NCBI GenBank assembly: GCA_037131735.1
Contig: JBAXQM010000004.1
Location: forward strand, 85,970-149,969
Length of the DNA: 64,000 nucleotides
Direction of reading: 5' to 3'
Source: CAIUPE01 sp037131735
GTDB taxonomy: Bacteria; Pseudomonadota; Alphaproteobacteria; Rhizobiales; Beijerinckiaceae
Shown: piece by piece, positions 33,820 to 43,529 of the stretch
Numbering within the stretch: position 1 is the first letter of the stretch
Layout: every line of letters begins with the position of its first letter
The notes under the pieces: model-generated
Told to the model about the DNA's origin: nothing
What the model saw: the letters and a program-made list of their open reading frames with translations, nothing else
Database searches by the model: none
Program-made: the position numbers and the translations under genes

Positions 33820-34857
33820 ATGCGCGGATCCACGCTCGCGGATTATCTCGGACAACTGACGGCCTCGGCGGATATTGCCCATGCCCGCGCCGCCCTTCTT
33901 ATCGAGCATTTTGCCGAGGCCGCAGCCGATATGCGCCGCGCCATCAATGAAGGGGCGCTCGGCGCCGCCTTCGCCGCCAGCACGGCAAATAGCAATGCGG
34001 ATGGCGATGATCAAAAGGCGCTCGATGTTCACGCTGACAATGCCTTCATTAATGCCGCGCAGACCGCCCGCGTTGCGCATTACGCCTCCGAAGAACAAGC
34101 CCATCCGCTGACCATTGATCCCTTGAGCCCTATTTCGGTCGCGGTTGATCCGTTGGATGGCTCATCGAATATCGACACGAATATTTCTATCGGATCGATC
34201 TTTTCGATTGTGCCGACCAAGGGCGATGCGACACAGACCTTTCATCAACCGGGCTCTGATCAGATCGCTGCCGGATTTTTCATTTACGGGCCGCAAGTAG
34301 CACTCGCCCTGACGCTCGGCGATGGCACGGCGATCTTTGTTTACTCCGAACGCCGCAACGCGTTCATCATGGCCTATGAGCGCGCGCGTATTGATGCGGA
34401 TGCAAAGGAATTCGCGATCAACATGTCGAATTACCGGCATTGGGACGAATCGATGCGCACTTATGTCGATGATTGTCTTTCGGGCCAAACCGGCCCGCGC
34501 GAAAAAGACTTCAATATGCGCTGGATCGCTTCGCTCGTGGCTGAAGCCTATCGCATATTCATTCGTGGCGGCATTTTCATATATCCGCGCGACAATCGCA
34601 AAGGCTATGGCCAAGGCCGGTTACGCCTTGTTTATGAAGCCAATCCCATTGCCATGCTTGTTGAACAAGCGGGCGGCCGCGCGATCGATGGTGAGAACCG
34701 CATTCTCGATATTGTTCCTTCATCGCTGCATCAACGTGTGCCGTTGATTTTTGGCTCGGCAGCCGAAGTCAGAAAAATCGCGCGTTATCACGCCGATCCT
34801 TCGCGTCTCGCGATTCGTCATCCTCTCTTCAGCAATCGCGGCCTGTTCCGAGCCTAA
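33820..34857 (+). CDS. cbbF: Class I fructose-1,6-bisphosphatase
   Basis: A 345-residue enzyme with the metal/phosphate motif VDPLDGSSNIDTN (about residues 109-121) and the active-site IYPRDNRKGYGQGRLRLVYE segment near 255. It hydrolyses fructose-1,6-bisphosphate (and in the Calvin cycle often sedoheptulose bisphosphate) to drive RuBP regeneration. A GGGGGG stretch precedes the ATG. It opens the cbb operon; cbbP follows 13 bases later. Confidence 0.95.
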   Translation: MRGSTLADYLGQLTASADIAHARAALLIEHFAEAAADMRRAINEGALGAAFAASTANSNADGDDQKALDVHADNAFINAAQTARVAHYASEEQAHPLTIDPLSPISVAVDPLDGSSNIDTNISIGSIFSIVPTKGDATQTFHQPGSDQIAAGFFIYGPQVALALTLGDGTAIFVYSERRNAFIMAYERARIDADAKEFAINMSNYRHWDESMRTYVDDCLSGQTGPREKDFNMRWIASLVAEAYRIFIRGGIFIYPRDNRKGYGQGRLRLVYEANPIAMLVEQAGGRAIDGENRILDIVPSSLHQRVPLIFGSAAEVRKIARYHADPSRLAIRHPLFSNRGLFRA

Positions 34858-34870
34858 AGGAAGCGTATCT

Positions 34871-35743
34871 ATGTCACAGCGTCATCCTATCATTGCCATT
34901 ACAGGTTCGTCCGGCGCCGGAACAACAACGGTTAAAGACACATTCTCGAAAATTTTCGTGCGTGAAGGTGTGAATGCTGCCTTTATCGAAGGCGACGCTT
35001 TTCATCGCTATGATCGCGCGGCGATGAAACAAAAGGTTGCCGAAGAAGAAAAGAACGGCAATCTTCATTTCACGCATTTCAATCCCGAAGCGAATGAACT
35101 TGAAACGCTTGAAGGCGTTTTTGAAAATTATGGCCGCACGGGAACCGGAAAAACCCGTATCTATGTTCATGATGATGCCGAAGCGCAGCATTATGGTACA
35201 CCACCCGGCACATTTACCGCTTGGCATGATTTACCTAATTCGGATGTGCTCTTTTATGAAGGCTTGCATGGTTGTGCGGTGACTGAAAAAGTCAATCTCG
35301 CCAAACATGTTGATCTTAAAATCGGCGTGGTACCGGTGATCAATCTTGAATGGATCCAAAAGATCCATCGCGACAAATCGCTGCGTGGCTACTCGACAGA
35401 AGCGATTACGGAAACGATTTTGCGCCGTATGCCTGATTATGCGCGTTATATTTGCCCGCAATTCTCGCACACGAATATCAACTTCCAACGTGTGCCGACG
35501 GTTGATACTTCAAACCCGTTTGTTGCGCGCTGGATTCCGACACCGGCCGAATCGATGTTGGTCATTCGTTTCGCCAATCCACGCGGCATTGATTTCCCCT
35601 ATCTCCAATCGATGTTGTCCGGCTCGTGGATGTCACGCGCCAACTCGATTGTGTGCGGTGGCGATAAGCTTGATCTCGCGATGCAGCTTATTTTCACGCC
35701 TCTGATCAATAAGCTCATGGATATTAAACGTCGCACATCCTGA
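34871..35743 (+). CDS. cbbP: Phosphoribulokinase
   Basis: A 290-residue proteobacterial-type kinase with a P-loop-like motif ITGSSGAGTTTVKDTF (about residues 9-24) and the EGDAFHRYDR segment. It phosphorylates ribulose 5-phosphate to RuBP, the CO2 acceptor. ATG 34871 is preceded by GGAAGCG, and a longer frame would overlap cbbF. cbbL follows after 65 bases that hold a pyrimidine-rich stretch and a GAAAG ribosome site. Confidence 0.96.
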   Translation: MSQRHPIIAITGSSGAGTTTVKDTFSKIFVREGVNAAFIEGDAFHRYDRAAMKQKVAEEEKNGNLHFTHFNPEANELETLEGVFENYGRTGTGKTRIYVHDDAEAQHYGTPPGTFTAWHDLPNSDVLFYEGLHGCAVTEKVNLAKHVDLKIGVVPVINLEWIQKIHRDKSLRGYSTEAITETILRRMPDYARYICPQFSHTNINFQRVPTVDTSNPFVARWIPTPAESMLVIRFANPRGIDFPYLQSMLSGSWMSRANSIVCGGDKLDLAMQLIFTPLINKLMDIKRRTS

Positions 35744-35808
35744 GTTCGCTTTCGCTTCCTGCAATCCGTTTCATCCTATTTCCTGCTTTTTGAAAGAAAG
35801 GTTTCATC

Positions 35809-37269
35809 ATGGACCAACCCCTCTCCGCCGAGCTTAAAGGCAAAGACCGCTACCGCGCGGGCGTGCTTAAATATGCGCAAATGGGCTATTGGAACGGCGA
35901 TTATGTTCCGAAGGATACCGATCTCATCGCGCTCTTCCGCATTACGCCACAAGATGGCGTTGATCCGATTGAAGCCGCTGCCGCTGTTGCGGGTGAAAGC
36001 TCGACTGCAACATGGACGGTGGTGTGGACCGATCGCCTGACGGCTGCCGATCAATATCGCGCAAAGGCCTACCGCGTTGATCCGGTGCCCGGACAACCCG
36101 GTCAGTATTTCTGCTATGTTGCTTATGATTTGATCCTATTCGAAGAAGGATCAATCGCGAACCTCACAGCATCCATCATCGGCAATGTGTTCTCCTTCAA
36201 GCCTTTGAAGGCTGCACGTCTCGAAGATATGCGCTTCCCCGTTGCCTATGTGAAAACCTTCAAGGGTCCACCGACCGGCATCGTGGTTGAGCGCGAGCGT
36301 CTTGATAAATTCGGCAAGCCTTTGCTTGGCGCCACGACAAAGCCGAAGCTCGGTCTCTCGGGCAAAAATTATGGCCGCGTTGTGTATGAAGGCCTCAAGG
36401 GCGGCCTTGATTTCATGAAGGATGACGAGAACATCAACTCGCAAGCCTTTATGCATTATCGCGACCGGTTCTTGTATTGCATGGAAGCCGTGAACAAGGC
36501 TTCGGCCGAAACGGGTGAAGTGAAGGGCCATTACCTCAACATCACCGCCGGTACGATGGAAGAAATGTATCGCCGCGCAGAATTCGCGAAAGAACTTGGC
36601 TCGGTCATCGTGATGGTGGATTTGATTGTCGGCTACACGGCCATTCAATCGATCTCCGAATGGTGCCGCCAGAATGATATGATTTTGCACATGCATCGCG
36701 CAGGTCACGGCACTTATACACGCCAGAAAAATCACGGCGTCTCGTTCCGTGTGATTGCGAAGTGGTTGCGCCTTGCGGGTGTTGACCATCTTCATACGGG
36801 CACGGCCGTCGGCAAGCTCGAAGGCGATCCGATGACGGTGCAGGGTTATTACAATGTTTGCCGCGAATTGAAGAACGAAGTGGATCTGCAACGCGGTATC
36901 TTCTTCGAGCAAGACTGGGCCGATATGCGCAAAGTCATGCCGGTGGCCTCAGGCGGCATTCATGCCGGTCAGATGCATCAGCTCTTGGATCTCTTTGGCG
37001 ATGATGTCGTATTGCAATTTGGTGGTGGCACAATCGGTCACCCGATGGGCATCCAAGCCGGTGCGCAAGCCAATCGCGTCGCTCTCGAAGCGATGGTGCT
37101 TGCCCGCAATGAAGGTCGCGACATCAAGAATGAAGGTCCGGAAATTCTCCGCGCTGCTGCAAAATGGTGCAAACCGCTTGAAGCCGCGCTCGATACCTGG
37201 GGCAACATCACCTTCAATTATGAATCAACCGACACGTCGGACTTCGTTCCGCAAGTCGCTGTGATCTGA
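35809..37269 (+). CDS. cbbL: RuBisCO large subunit, form I red-type
   Basis: A 486-residue large subunit. The carbamylated lysine is Lys204 in GLDFMKDDEN; the catalytic GATTKPKLGLSGKNYGR segment precedes it. The N-terminus (AELKGKDRYRAGVLKYAQMGYW) and the presence of cbbX place it in the red-type form IC/ID group. It fixes CO2 onto RuBP. AGAAAGG precedes the ATG. cbbS follows 18 bases later. Confidence 0.97.
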   Translation: MDQPLSAELKGKDRYRAGVLKYAQMGYWNGDYVPKDTDLIALFRITPQDGVDPIEAAAAVAGESSTATWTVVWTDRLTAADQYRAKAYRVDPVPGQPGQYFCYVAYDLILFEEGSIANLTASIIGNVFSFKPLKAARLEDMRFPVAYVKTFKGPPTGIVVERERLDKFGKPLLGATTKPKLGLSGKNYGRVVYEGLKGGLDFMKDDENINSQAFMHYRDRFLYCMEAVNKASAETGEVKGHYLNITAGTMEEMYRRAEFAKELGSVIVMVDLIVGYTAIQSISEWCRQNDMILHMHRAGHGTYTRQKNHGVSFRVIAKWLRLAGVDHLHTGTAVGKLEGDPMTVQGYYNVCRELKNEVDLQRGIFFEQDWADMRKVMPVASGGIHAGQMHQLLDLFGDDVVLQFGGGTIGHPMGIQAGAQANRVALEAMVLARNEGRDIKNEGPEILRAAAKWCKPLEAALDTWGNITFNYESTDTSDFVPQVAVI

Positions 37270-37287
37270 TCGGAAAGGATACACATC

Positions 37288-37677
37288 ATGCGTATTACCC
37301 AAGGCTGTTTTTCATTTCTGCCCGATCTCACCGACGCGCAGATTTCTGCTCAAATCGAATATTGCCTGAAAAATGATTGGGCCATCGGCATTGAATATAC
37401 CGATGATCCGCATCCGCGTAACACCTATTGGGAAATGTGGGGTCTGCCTATGTTTGACCTTCAAGACCCGAAAGGTGTGATGATGGAACTCGAGGAGTGC
37501 CGCAAGGCACATGCGGAAAGCTATATCCGCATCAACGCCTTCGACTCGACGCGCGGTTTTGAAACTGTGCGCATGTCCTTCATCGTCAACCGTCCGAAAG
37601 TCGAGCCGAAGATTACGATGACGCGCACCGACACACGTGGCCGTTCACAAACTTATGCATGGCAAGCGACACGCTAA
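37288..37677 (+). CDS. cbbS: RuBisCO small subunit
   Basis: A 129-residue small subunit starting MRITQGCFSFLPDLTDAQI, with a long C-terminal extension (RTDTRGRSQTYAWQ) typical of red-type small subunits, where it forms a beta-hairpin in the central pore. Together with CbbL it makes the L8S8 enzyme. The YWEMWGLPMFDLQDP segment is the conserved core. GGAAAGG lies upstream. Confidence 0.96.
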   Translation: MRITQGCFSFLPDLTDAQISAQIEYCLKNDWAIGIEYTDDPHPRNTYWEMWGLPMFDLQDPKGVMMELEECRKAHAESYIRINAFDSTRGFETVRMSFIVNRPKVEPKITMTRTDTRGRSQTYAWQATR

Positions 37678-37694
37678 GAGAGAAGAACCATATC

Positions 37695-38606
37695 ATGAAT
37701 GACCCAGCGCCTCAGGCTATTACCCATGTCGACCTCAAGGCCGAATATGAAGCCTCGGGCGTTGCGGCCATTCTTGATGAATTGGAGCATGAGCTGATCG
37801 GCTTGCAGCCGGTTAAGCAACGCATCCGCGAAGTGGCAGCGCTTTTGATTGTCGAGCGCGCGCGCAAGACGATGGGTCTGTCCTTTGATCCCCCAACTTT
37901 GCATATGAGCTTCACCGGCAATCCGGGCACGGGCAAAACGACGCTCGCATTACGCATGGCGAATATTCTTCATCGTTTAGGCTATGTACGCAAAGGCCAT
38001 CTTGTATCCGTGACGCGCGATGATCTAGTCGGACAATATATCGGCCATACTGCACCAAAGACGAAAGAAGTCTTGAAGCGTGCGATGGGCGGTGTGCTCT
38101 TTATCGATGAAGCCTATTATCTTTATCGTCCCGACAATGAGCGCGACTATGGCCAAGAGGCTATCGAAATTCTTCTTCAGGTGATGGAGAACAACCGCGA
38201 AGATCTGGTTGTCATTCTTGCGGGCTATGCGGACCGGATGGATATGTTCTTTCAGTCCAATCCCGTCTTCCGCTCACGCATCGCGCATCACATTGATTTT
38301 CCCGATTATGCGAATGAAGAGCTGCTTTCGATTTCCGAGACCATGCTGGAGCGGCAGAATTATCACCTCGCACCGGAAGCCAAAGCGACCATGGCTGCCT
38401 ATATCGAGGCGCGGCGCCAGCAACCGCATTTCGCGAATGCCCGCTCCATCCGCAATGCGCTTGACCGTGCGCGGCTTCGTCAGGCAAACCGTCTGTTCAC
38501 AACGGCGTTGGGACCTCTTGATGCTGAAACCCTCTCGACCATTACGGCTGAGGATATTGCGGCAAGCCGCGTGTTCTCGGGCGGCATCGAACCCCGGAAA
38601 GCGTAA
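37695..38606 (+). CDS. cbbX: Red-type RuBisCO activase CbbX
   Basis: A 303-residue AAA+ ATPase: Walker A GNPGTGKTTLALRMA (about residues 75-89), Walker B GVLFIDEAYYLY and arginine-finger/sensor regions (NPVFRSRIAHH). CbbX is activated by RuBP and removes inhibitory sugar phosphates by pulling on the C-terminus of red-type CbbL. The presence right after cbbLS confirms the red type. ATG 37695 is chosen; the open frame begins in cbbS. Confidence 0.96.
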   Translation: MNDPAPQAITHVDLKAEYEASGVAAILDELEHELIGLQPVKQRIREVAALLIVERARKTMGLSFDPPTLHMSFTGNPGTGKTTLALRMANILHRLGYVRKGHLVSVTRDDLVGQYIGHTAPKTKEVLKRAMGGVLFIDEAYYLYRPDNERDYGQEAIEILLQVMENNREDLVVILAGYADRMDMFFQSNPVFRSRIAHHIDFPDYANEELLSISETMLERQNYHLAPEAKATMAAYIEARRQQPHFANARSIRNALDRARLRQANRLFTTALGPLDAETLSTITAEDIAASRVFSGGIEPRKA

Positions 38607-38609
38607 GTG

Positions 38610-39281
38610 ATGAGCAAGACCATAATCGCCCCCTCCGTTCTGTCAGCGGATTTCTCGAAGCTCGGCGATGAGGTCGAATCGGTTGTGAAAGCCGGTGCGG
38701 ACTGGATTCATCTTGATGTGATGGATGGCCATTTCGTGCCGAACATCACCTTCGGCCCGCCGGTGATCAAGGCGATCCGCAACCGCACCGATAAAATTTT
38801 CGATTGTCATTTAATGATCGCACCGGCTGATCCCTATCTCGCGGCCTTTGCCGATGCGGGGTGCGATTACATCACGGTTCATGCAGAAGCGGGTCCGCAT
38901 CTCGACCGCTCGCTGCAAACCATCCGCGCGCTCGGCAAAAAAGCTGGTGTATCACTCAATCCGTCAACGCATGAAAGCGTCATCGAATATGTGCTTGATC
39001 GGCTCGATCTTGTCTTGCTGATGACGGTCAATCCGGGCTTTGGCGGACAGGCGTTTATTCCGGCGGTTGTCGAAAAAGTCGCGCGCGTCAAAGAGATGAT
39101 CGGTATGCGCAAGATCGACATCGAAATCGATGGTGGTGTGACTCCGGAAACCGCACCGCTCCTGACCGCTGCGGGCGCGAATGTACTCGTAGCAGGATCG
39201 GCGGTGTTCAAAGGCGGCGAGACGCAGTATGCGTCAAACATCACCGCGATTCGCGCGGTAGCCGACGCCGCAGCCCAGTGA
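38610..39281 (+). CDS. rpe: Ribulose-phosphate 3-epimerase
   Basis: A 223-residue TIM-barrel enzyme (cbbE in Calvin operons) with IAPSVLSADFSKLGDE at the start, the metal-binding HLDVMDGHFVPNITFG and the MTVNPGFGGQ phosphate region. It interconverts ribulose and xylulose 5-phosphate. A GTG at 38607 directly after the cbbX stop is an alternative start; coupling to cbbX is likely either way. Confidence 0.95.
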   Translation: MSKTIIAPSVLSADFSKLGDEVESVVKAGADWIHLDVMDGHFVPNITFGPPVIKAIRNRTDKIFDCHLMIAPADPYLAAFADAGCDYITVHAEAGPHLDRSLQTIRALGKKAGVSLNPSTHESVIEYVLDRLDLVLLMTVNPGFGGQAFIPAVVEKVARVKEMIGMRKIDIEIDGGVTPETAPLLTAAGANVLVAGSAVFKGGETQYASNITAIRAVADAAAQ

Positions 39282-39293
39282 GTTACACTTACA

Positions 39294-39953
39294 ATGCAGT
39301 CTCTGCTTTTTGATCTCGACGGCACGCTGATTGAATCAGCGCCCGATATCGCCAATGCGCTCAATATTGTTTTGAAAGAGGCAAGCCGCCCGACAGTCAC
39401 CGTTGATGAAACGCGATTGCTGATTGGTGAAGGTGTGGCGCGGCTCGTTGAAAAAGCCTTCGCCATGCGTGGCGGCGTGCCGGAAGCACCGGTTCTCGCC
39501 ACCCATGTCGCGCGCATGAATAAGCTCTATGATGCGGCTCTTACCGTTGAGACCTTTGTGATCCCGCATGCGAAAGAAGCGGTTGCCGCACTTTTCGCAG
39601 CAGGCCATCGCACAGCGGTTGTATCGAATAAGCCGGGTTTTCTCACCGAGCAGATTGTTAATCATTTTGGCCTCACACCGCATCTTCATGCCGTGCAAGG
39701 CGCGGAAGATCATCTGCCGAAAAAGCCTGCACCCGATATGCTCTTTGCCGCGCTTGAAAAATCGGGCGGCACACGCGAGAGCGCGATCATGATTGGTGAC
39801 TCGGCGATTGATGTTGCCGCTGCGCGTAATGCCAAAATGCCGGTCATTCTTGTACGGGGCGGCTATACAACGGCACCCGTTGAAACGCTCGGCGCCGATC
39901 TCGTGATCGACCATCTCGGTCATCTTCACGATGCGCTTCAACGTTTCAAATAG
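39294..39953 (+). CDS. gph: Phosphoglycolate phosphatase, HAD family
   Basis: A 219-residue HAD hydrolase with motif I LLFDLDGTLIES, motif II VVSNKPG and motif IV MIGDSAIDVAAARNA. In cbb operons such a protein (CbbZ) removes 2-phosphoglycolate produced by RuBisCO oxygenation. It is 12 bases after rpe and 10 before cbbY. Confidence 0.9.
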   Translation: MQSLLFDLDGTLIESAPDIANALNIVLKEASRPTVTVDETRLLIGEGVARLVEKAFAMRGGVPEAPVLATHVARMNKLYDAALTVETFVIPHAKEAVAALFAAGHRTAVVSNKPGFLTEQIVNHFGLTPHLHAVQGAEDHLPKKPAPDMLFAALEKSGGTRESAIMIGDSAIDVAAARNAKMPVILVRGGYTTAPVETLGADLVIDHLGHLHDALQRFK

Positions 39954-39963
39954 ACTATAGATT

Positions 39964-40647
39964 ATGACTCTTCGCGCGCTGATCTTTGATGTTGATGGCA
40001 CGCTTGCGGAGACGGAAGAACTGCATCGCGACGCCTTCAACGAGACATTTCGCGAATTCAAACTCGATTGGCATTGGGATCAGCCGCGCTATCGTGCGCT
40101 TCTTAAAATTACGGGTGGCAAGGAGCGCATTCTCGCTCATGCCCAAGCGATCGGTGTAACGGATCTCAATCCACTGCCGCTGCACAAAAGAAAAACCGCG
40201 CTCTATAATGAAAAGCTCGCACAAGGGGCGATTGCTTTGCGTCCGGGTGTAGACACGCTGATCCGCAAAGCCAAAGCGCAAGGTCTGCGTCTCGCGATTG
40301 CGACCACAACCAGCCGCGCCAATGTCGACACACTCATCCGTGTCACTTTGGGTGGCGCGCCGCATGACTGGTTTGAATCTATCTGCACCGGTGAAGATGT
40401 CGCAATCAAAAAACCTGACCCAGAAGTGTATCAGGTCGCACTAGCGCGCCTCGCGCTCTCGGCATCTGAGGCTATCGCCTTCGAAGATACGCGCAACGGC
40501 GTGCTTGCCGCTCGCGGCGCGGGACTCGATGTTGTTGTTACACCGAGCATCTATTCGGAAGGTGAAGATTTTTCGGGCGCGGTCGCGATTATTGAAACGC
40601 TGGAAGCGCGCCATCTAAGTAAAATTGATCGGCTTTCAAAAATTTAA
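39964..40647 (+). CDS. cbbY: HAD phosphatase CbbY
   Basis: A 227-residue HAD protein: motif I ALIFDVDGTLAETEELHRDAFN, of which IFDVDGTLAETEELH is diagnostic, then ATTTSRANVDTLI and the FEDTRNGVLAARGAG motif. CbbY dephosphorylates xylulose-1,5-bisphosphate, an inhibitory RuBisCO side product, and so acts with CbbX. It is the last gene of the cbb operon and converges with fhs. Confidence 0.93.
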   Translation: MTLRALIFDVDGTLAETEELHRDAFNETFREFKLDWHWDQPRYRALLKITGGKERILAHAQAIGVTDLNPLPLHKRKTALYNEKLAQGAIALRPGVDTLIRKAKAQGLRLAIATTTSRANVDTLIRVTLGGAPHDWFESICTGEDVAIKKPDPEVYQVALARLALSASEAIAFEDTRNGVLAARGAGLDVVVTPSIYSEGEDFSGAVAIIETLEARHLSKIDRLSKI

Positions 40648-40652
40648 AACCT

Positions 40653-40695
40653 CGCCGCGCGCCTTGGCGATTAATCAACCAGAAAGCGCGCGGCG
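40653..40695. terminator. Bidirectional hairpin between cbbY and fhs
   Basis: CGCCGCGCGC (40653-40662) pairs with GCGCGCGGCG (40686-40695) around a 23-base loop. TTGTTTTAT follows on the + strand and, read from the other side, AGGTTTTAAATT follows on the minus strand. It lies between convergent genes, so it probably stops both. Confidence 0.7.
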
Positions 40696-40710
40696 GGATT
40701 GTTTTATCTA

Positions 40711-42387
40711 TTAGAACAAGCCTTCGACTTCGCCTTTGGCGTTAAGCTTGATCACTTCCGCTGACGGGACTTTCGGCAAGCCCGGCATCGTCATGATCTC
40801 ACCGCAAATCGCAACAATGAATCCGGCACCCGCTGAAAGACGAACTTCGCGCACAGGAACCGAGTGACCCGTCGGTGCACCCCGCACATTCGGATCGGTT
40901 GTAAAGGAATATTGCGTCTTTGCCATGCAGACCGGAAGATGGCCGTAGCCCGCAGCTTCCCATGTCTTCAACTGATCGCGGATCGATTTGTCAGCAAGCA
41001 CTTCATCGGCATGATAGATGCGCTTCGCAATTGTTTCGATCTTCTGAAAGAGCGGCATCTCATCCGGATAGAGCGGTGCGAAATGCGCAACGCCCGACTC
41101 AGCCAATTGCACAACCTTCTTGGCGAGCTCTTCGATGCCAGCTGAGCCTTGCGCCCAGTGCTTGCAGAGAATGGCTTCAGCGCCTTGTGACGCCACATAC
41201 TCTTTCACGGCCGCGATTTCAGCATCCGTGTCGGTTGCGAAATGATTGATCGCAACAACAACCGGAACACCAAAGCCCTTCGTATTTGCGATATGGCGGC
41301 CAAGATTGGCGCAACCCTTTTTCACCGCTTCAACATTCTCGGCACCGAGATCGGCCTTTGCCACGCCGCCATTCATCTTCATCGCGCGCACAGTGGCAAC
41401 GATGACCGCGGCTGCAGGCTTCAAGCCTGCTTTGCGGCATTTGATGTCGAAGAATTTTTCGGCGCCAAGATCGGCACCGAAACCGGCTTCCGTCACAACA
41501 TATTCACCCAAACGCAAAGCGGTAGTTGTCGCAATCACGGAGTTGCAGCCATGCGCGATATTCGCAAACGGACCACCATGCACAAAGGCTGGATTGTTTT
41601 CGAGCGTCTGCACCAAATTCGGCTGCATCGCATCTTTCAACAACACCGCCATCGCGCTGTCGGCTTTGACATCGCGACAGTAAACGGGCGTCTTGTCGCG
41701 ACGATAGGCAATCACAATGTCACCAAGACGCTTTTGCAAATCTTCGAGGTCTTTTGAAAGGCAAAGGATCGCCATCACTTCAGAAGCGACCGTGATGTCG
41801 AAACCAGTCTGACGAGGGAAGCCGTTCGACACACCACCGAGCGAGACAACAATGTCACGCAACGCGCGATCATTCATATCCATCACACGGCGCCAGGTGA
41901 CACGACGCTCGTCAATGCCGAGTTCATTGCCCCAATAGATGTGATTGTCGATCATCGCCGAGAGGAGATTGTGGGCCGACGTGATCGCGTGGAAATCGCC
42001 GGTGAAATGGAGGTTCATTTCTTCCATCGGCACGACCTGCGCATAGCCGCCGCCAGCCGCACCCCCCTTCATGCCGAAATTCGGACCGAGCGAGGCTTCA
42101 CGGATACAAACAATGGCTTTCTTGCCGATGCGGTTTAAGCCGTCGCCCAGGCCCACTGTCGTGGTCGTCTTGCCCTCGCCCGCTGGCGTCGGGTTGATCG
42201 CCGTCACAAGGATCAACTTGCCTTCAGGGCGGCCCTGAATGGATTTAATAAAGGACTGGCTGACTTTGGCCTTGTCATGGCCATAGGGAAGAAGATCGTC
42301 AGCGGGGATACCAAGCTTAGCCCCGATCTCCATGATCGGTTTTTTCTTTGCTTCGCGTGCGATTTCAATATCGGTCTTGAATGCCAT
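40711..42387 (-). CDS. fhs: Formate--tetrahydrofolate ligase
   Basis: A 558-residue enzyme with the ATP-binding loop NPTPAGEGKTTTTVGLGDGL (about residues 65-84) and the family segment EASLGPNFGMKGGAAGGGYAQ, seen here in part as GPNFGMKGGAAGGGYAQ. It makes 10-formyl-THF from formate and ATP. A GGGGGA ribosome site precedes the ATG. It stands alone on its strand between the cbb operon and a divergent gene; the 191 bases upstream hold no other gene I can support. Confidence 0.97.
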   Translation of the reverse strand: MAFKTDIEIAREAKKKPIMEIGAKLGIPADDLLPYGHDKAKVSQSFIKSIQGRPEGKLILVTAINPTPAGEGKTTTTVGLGDGLNRIGKKAIVCIREASLGPNFGMKGGAAGGGYAQVVPMEEMNLHFTGDFHAITSAHNLLSAMIDNHIYWGNELGIDERRVTWRRVMDMNDRALRDIVVSLGGVSNGFPRQTGFDITVASEVMAILCLSKDLEDLQKRLGDIVIAYRRDKTPVYCRDVKADSAMAVLLKDAMQPNLVQTLENNPAFVHGGPFANIAHGCNSVIATTTALRLGEYVVTEAGFGADLGAEKFFDIKCRKAGLKPAAAVIVATVRAMKMNGGVAKADLGAENVEAVKKGCANLGRHIANTKGFGVPVVVAINHFATDTDAEIAAVKEYVASQGAEAILCKHWAQGSAGIEELAKKVVQLAESGVAHFAPLYPDEMPLFQKIETIAKRIYHADEVLADKSIRDQLKTWEAAGYGHLPVCMAKTQYSFTTDPNVRGAPTGHSVPVREVRLSAGAGFIVAICGEIMTMPGLPKVPSAEVIKLNAKGEVEGLF

Positions 42388-42578
42388 AACGTCCCCCGTG
42401 TGACCTATTTTTTGATAATCGAACCTATGCGCCAGCGCCGACGAAATTCTATCGAAAATCCGCCCTTATCTTTTCAAAGTCGGGCAAAGCTTGATATAGG
42501 CAGCGTTCTGGTTGTCTTTTGCCGCCAAGTGATGGCGTAAATTGAATAGTAGCCAGCTTCACCATTGAGACACTTCAC

Positions 42579-43517
42579 ATGAGTATTCCCGCCTCGCTTC
42601 AAAAAAATCTCCGGCTGCCGGCAATCGTCGCACCGATGTTTTTGGCATCGGGACCTCATCTCGTGGTTGAAACCTGTCGTGCGGGACTGATCGGGACCTT
42701 TCCCGCGCTAAACGCACGGACCACCGAGGACCTCTCACACTGGCTCAATGATATTGAGGCACGTCTTGCGGAGGGACCGCCAGCCGCGGCCTTCGGCGTC
42801 AATCTGATCGTCCATAAAACCAACAAGCGGCTGGAGGCGGATCTCGCCGAAATTATTCGCCATCGGGTACCGCTCGTGATCACATCACTCGGGGCCGTTA
42901 GCGATGTTGTAAAAGCAATCCAATCTTATGGCGGTCTTGTCTTTCATGACGTCATCAGCCGCCGCCATTCCGAGAAAGCGGCGGAAGCCGGTGTTGATGG
43001 ATTAATCGGCGTCTCAGCCGGTGCGGGCGGTCATGCCGGCACATTAAATCCCTTCGCGCTTCTTGCTGAAATGCGATCTGTTTTTTCGGGCCCGCTTATT
43101 CTTTCAGGTTCAATGAATACGGGACGCGATATTGCCGCCGCGCGCATGATGGGCGCAGATTTCGCTTATCTCGGCACACGTTTTCTTGCGACGCGCGAAG
43201 CAATGATCCCTGATGATTACAAAAATATGCTCGCAGCATCGCGCGCGGCTGATATTCTCTACACACCGAATATCTCAGGCGTTCCGGCGAATTTTTTAAA
43301 GCCAAGTATTCGCGCTGCAGGGCTTGATCCCGATCAACTGCCGCCACCGCATGCGCTCGATTTATCGAATGAAGCCAAAGCATGGAAGACAATCTGGTCG
43401 GCCGGTCAGGGTGTCGGATCAATTGATGATTGTCCGACAACCGCCGCTCTCTGCGCTGCCATGATTGCTGATTATAAAGCGGCCTTTATAAAAGCCGCTT
43501 CAGATCCCTTTATCTGA
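42579..43517 (+). CDS. Nitronate monooxygenase family flavoprotein
   Basis: A 312-residue TIM-barrel FMN protein of the 2-nitropropane dioxygenase family: PAIVAPMFLASGP at the start, GVNLIVHKTN, then LIGVSAGAGGHAGTLNP with the His expected near the flavin, and ADFAYLGTRFLATREA binding phosphate. It oxidises alkyl nitronates or a related substrate. A hairpin of AAGCGGC and GCCGCTT (43477-43500) lies in its last codons. It converges with the cytochrome b561 gene. Confidence 0.88.
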   Translation: MSIPASLQKNLRLPAIVAPMFLASGPHLVVETCRAGLIGTFPALNARTTEDLSHWLNDIEARLAEGPPAAAFGVNLIVHKTNKRLEADLAEIIRHRVPLVITSLGAVSDVVKAIQSYGGLVFHDVISRRHSEKAAEAGVDGLIGVSAGAGGHAGTLNPFALLAEMRSVFSGPLILSGSMNTGRDIAAARMMGADFAYLGTRFLATREAMIPDDYKNMLAASRAADILYTPNISGVPANFLKPSIRAAGLDPDQLPPPHALDLSNEAKAWKTIWSAGQGVGSIDDCPTTAALCAAMIADYKAAFIKAASDPFI

Positions 43518-43529
43518 TCATTAATCAAT

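Noticed and set aside
36151..36912. Long minus-strand open frame (253 codons) inside cbbL
   Set aside because: It is fully antisense to a certain RuBisCO gene and has no family features; codon bias of the sense gene explains it.
39336..40061. Minus-strand frame of 241 codons across gph
   Set aside because: Antisense shadow of a clear HAD gene; no recognisable protein.
43477..43500. Hairpin in the last codons of the nitronate monooxygenase gene as a terminator
   Set aside because: Seven-bp stem without a following T run on either strand; too weak to call.
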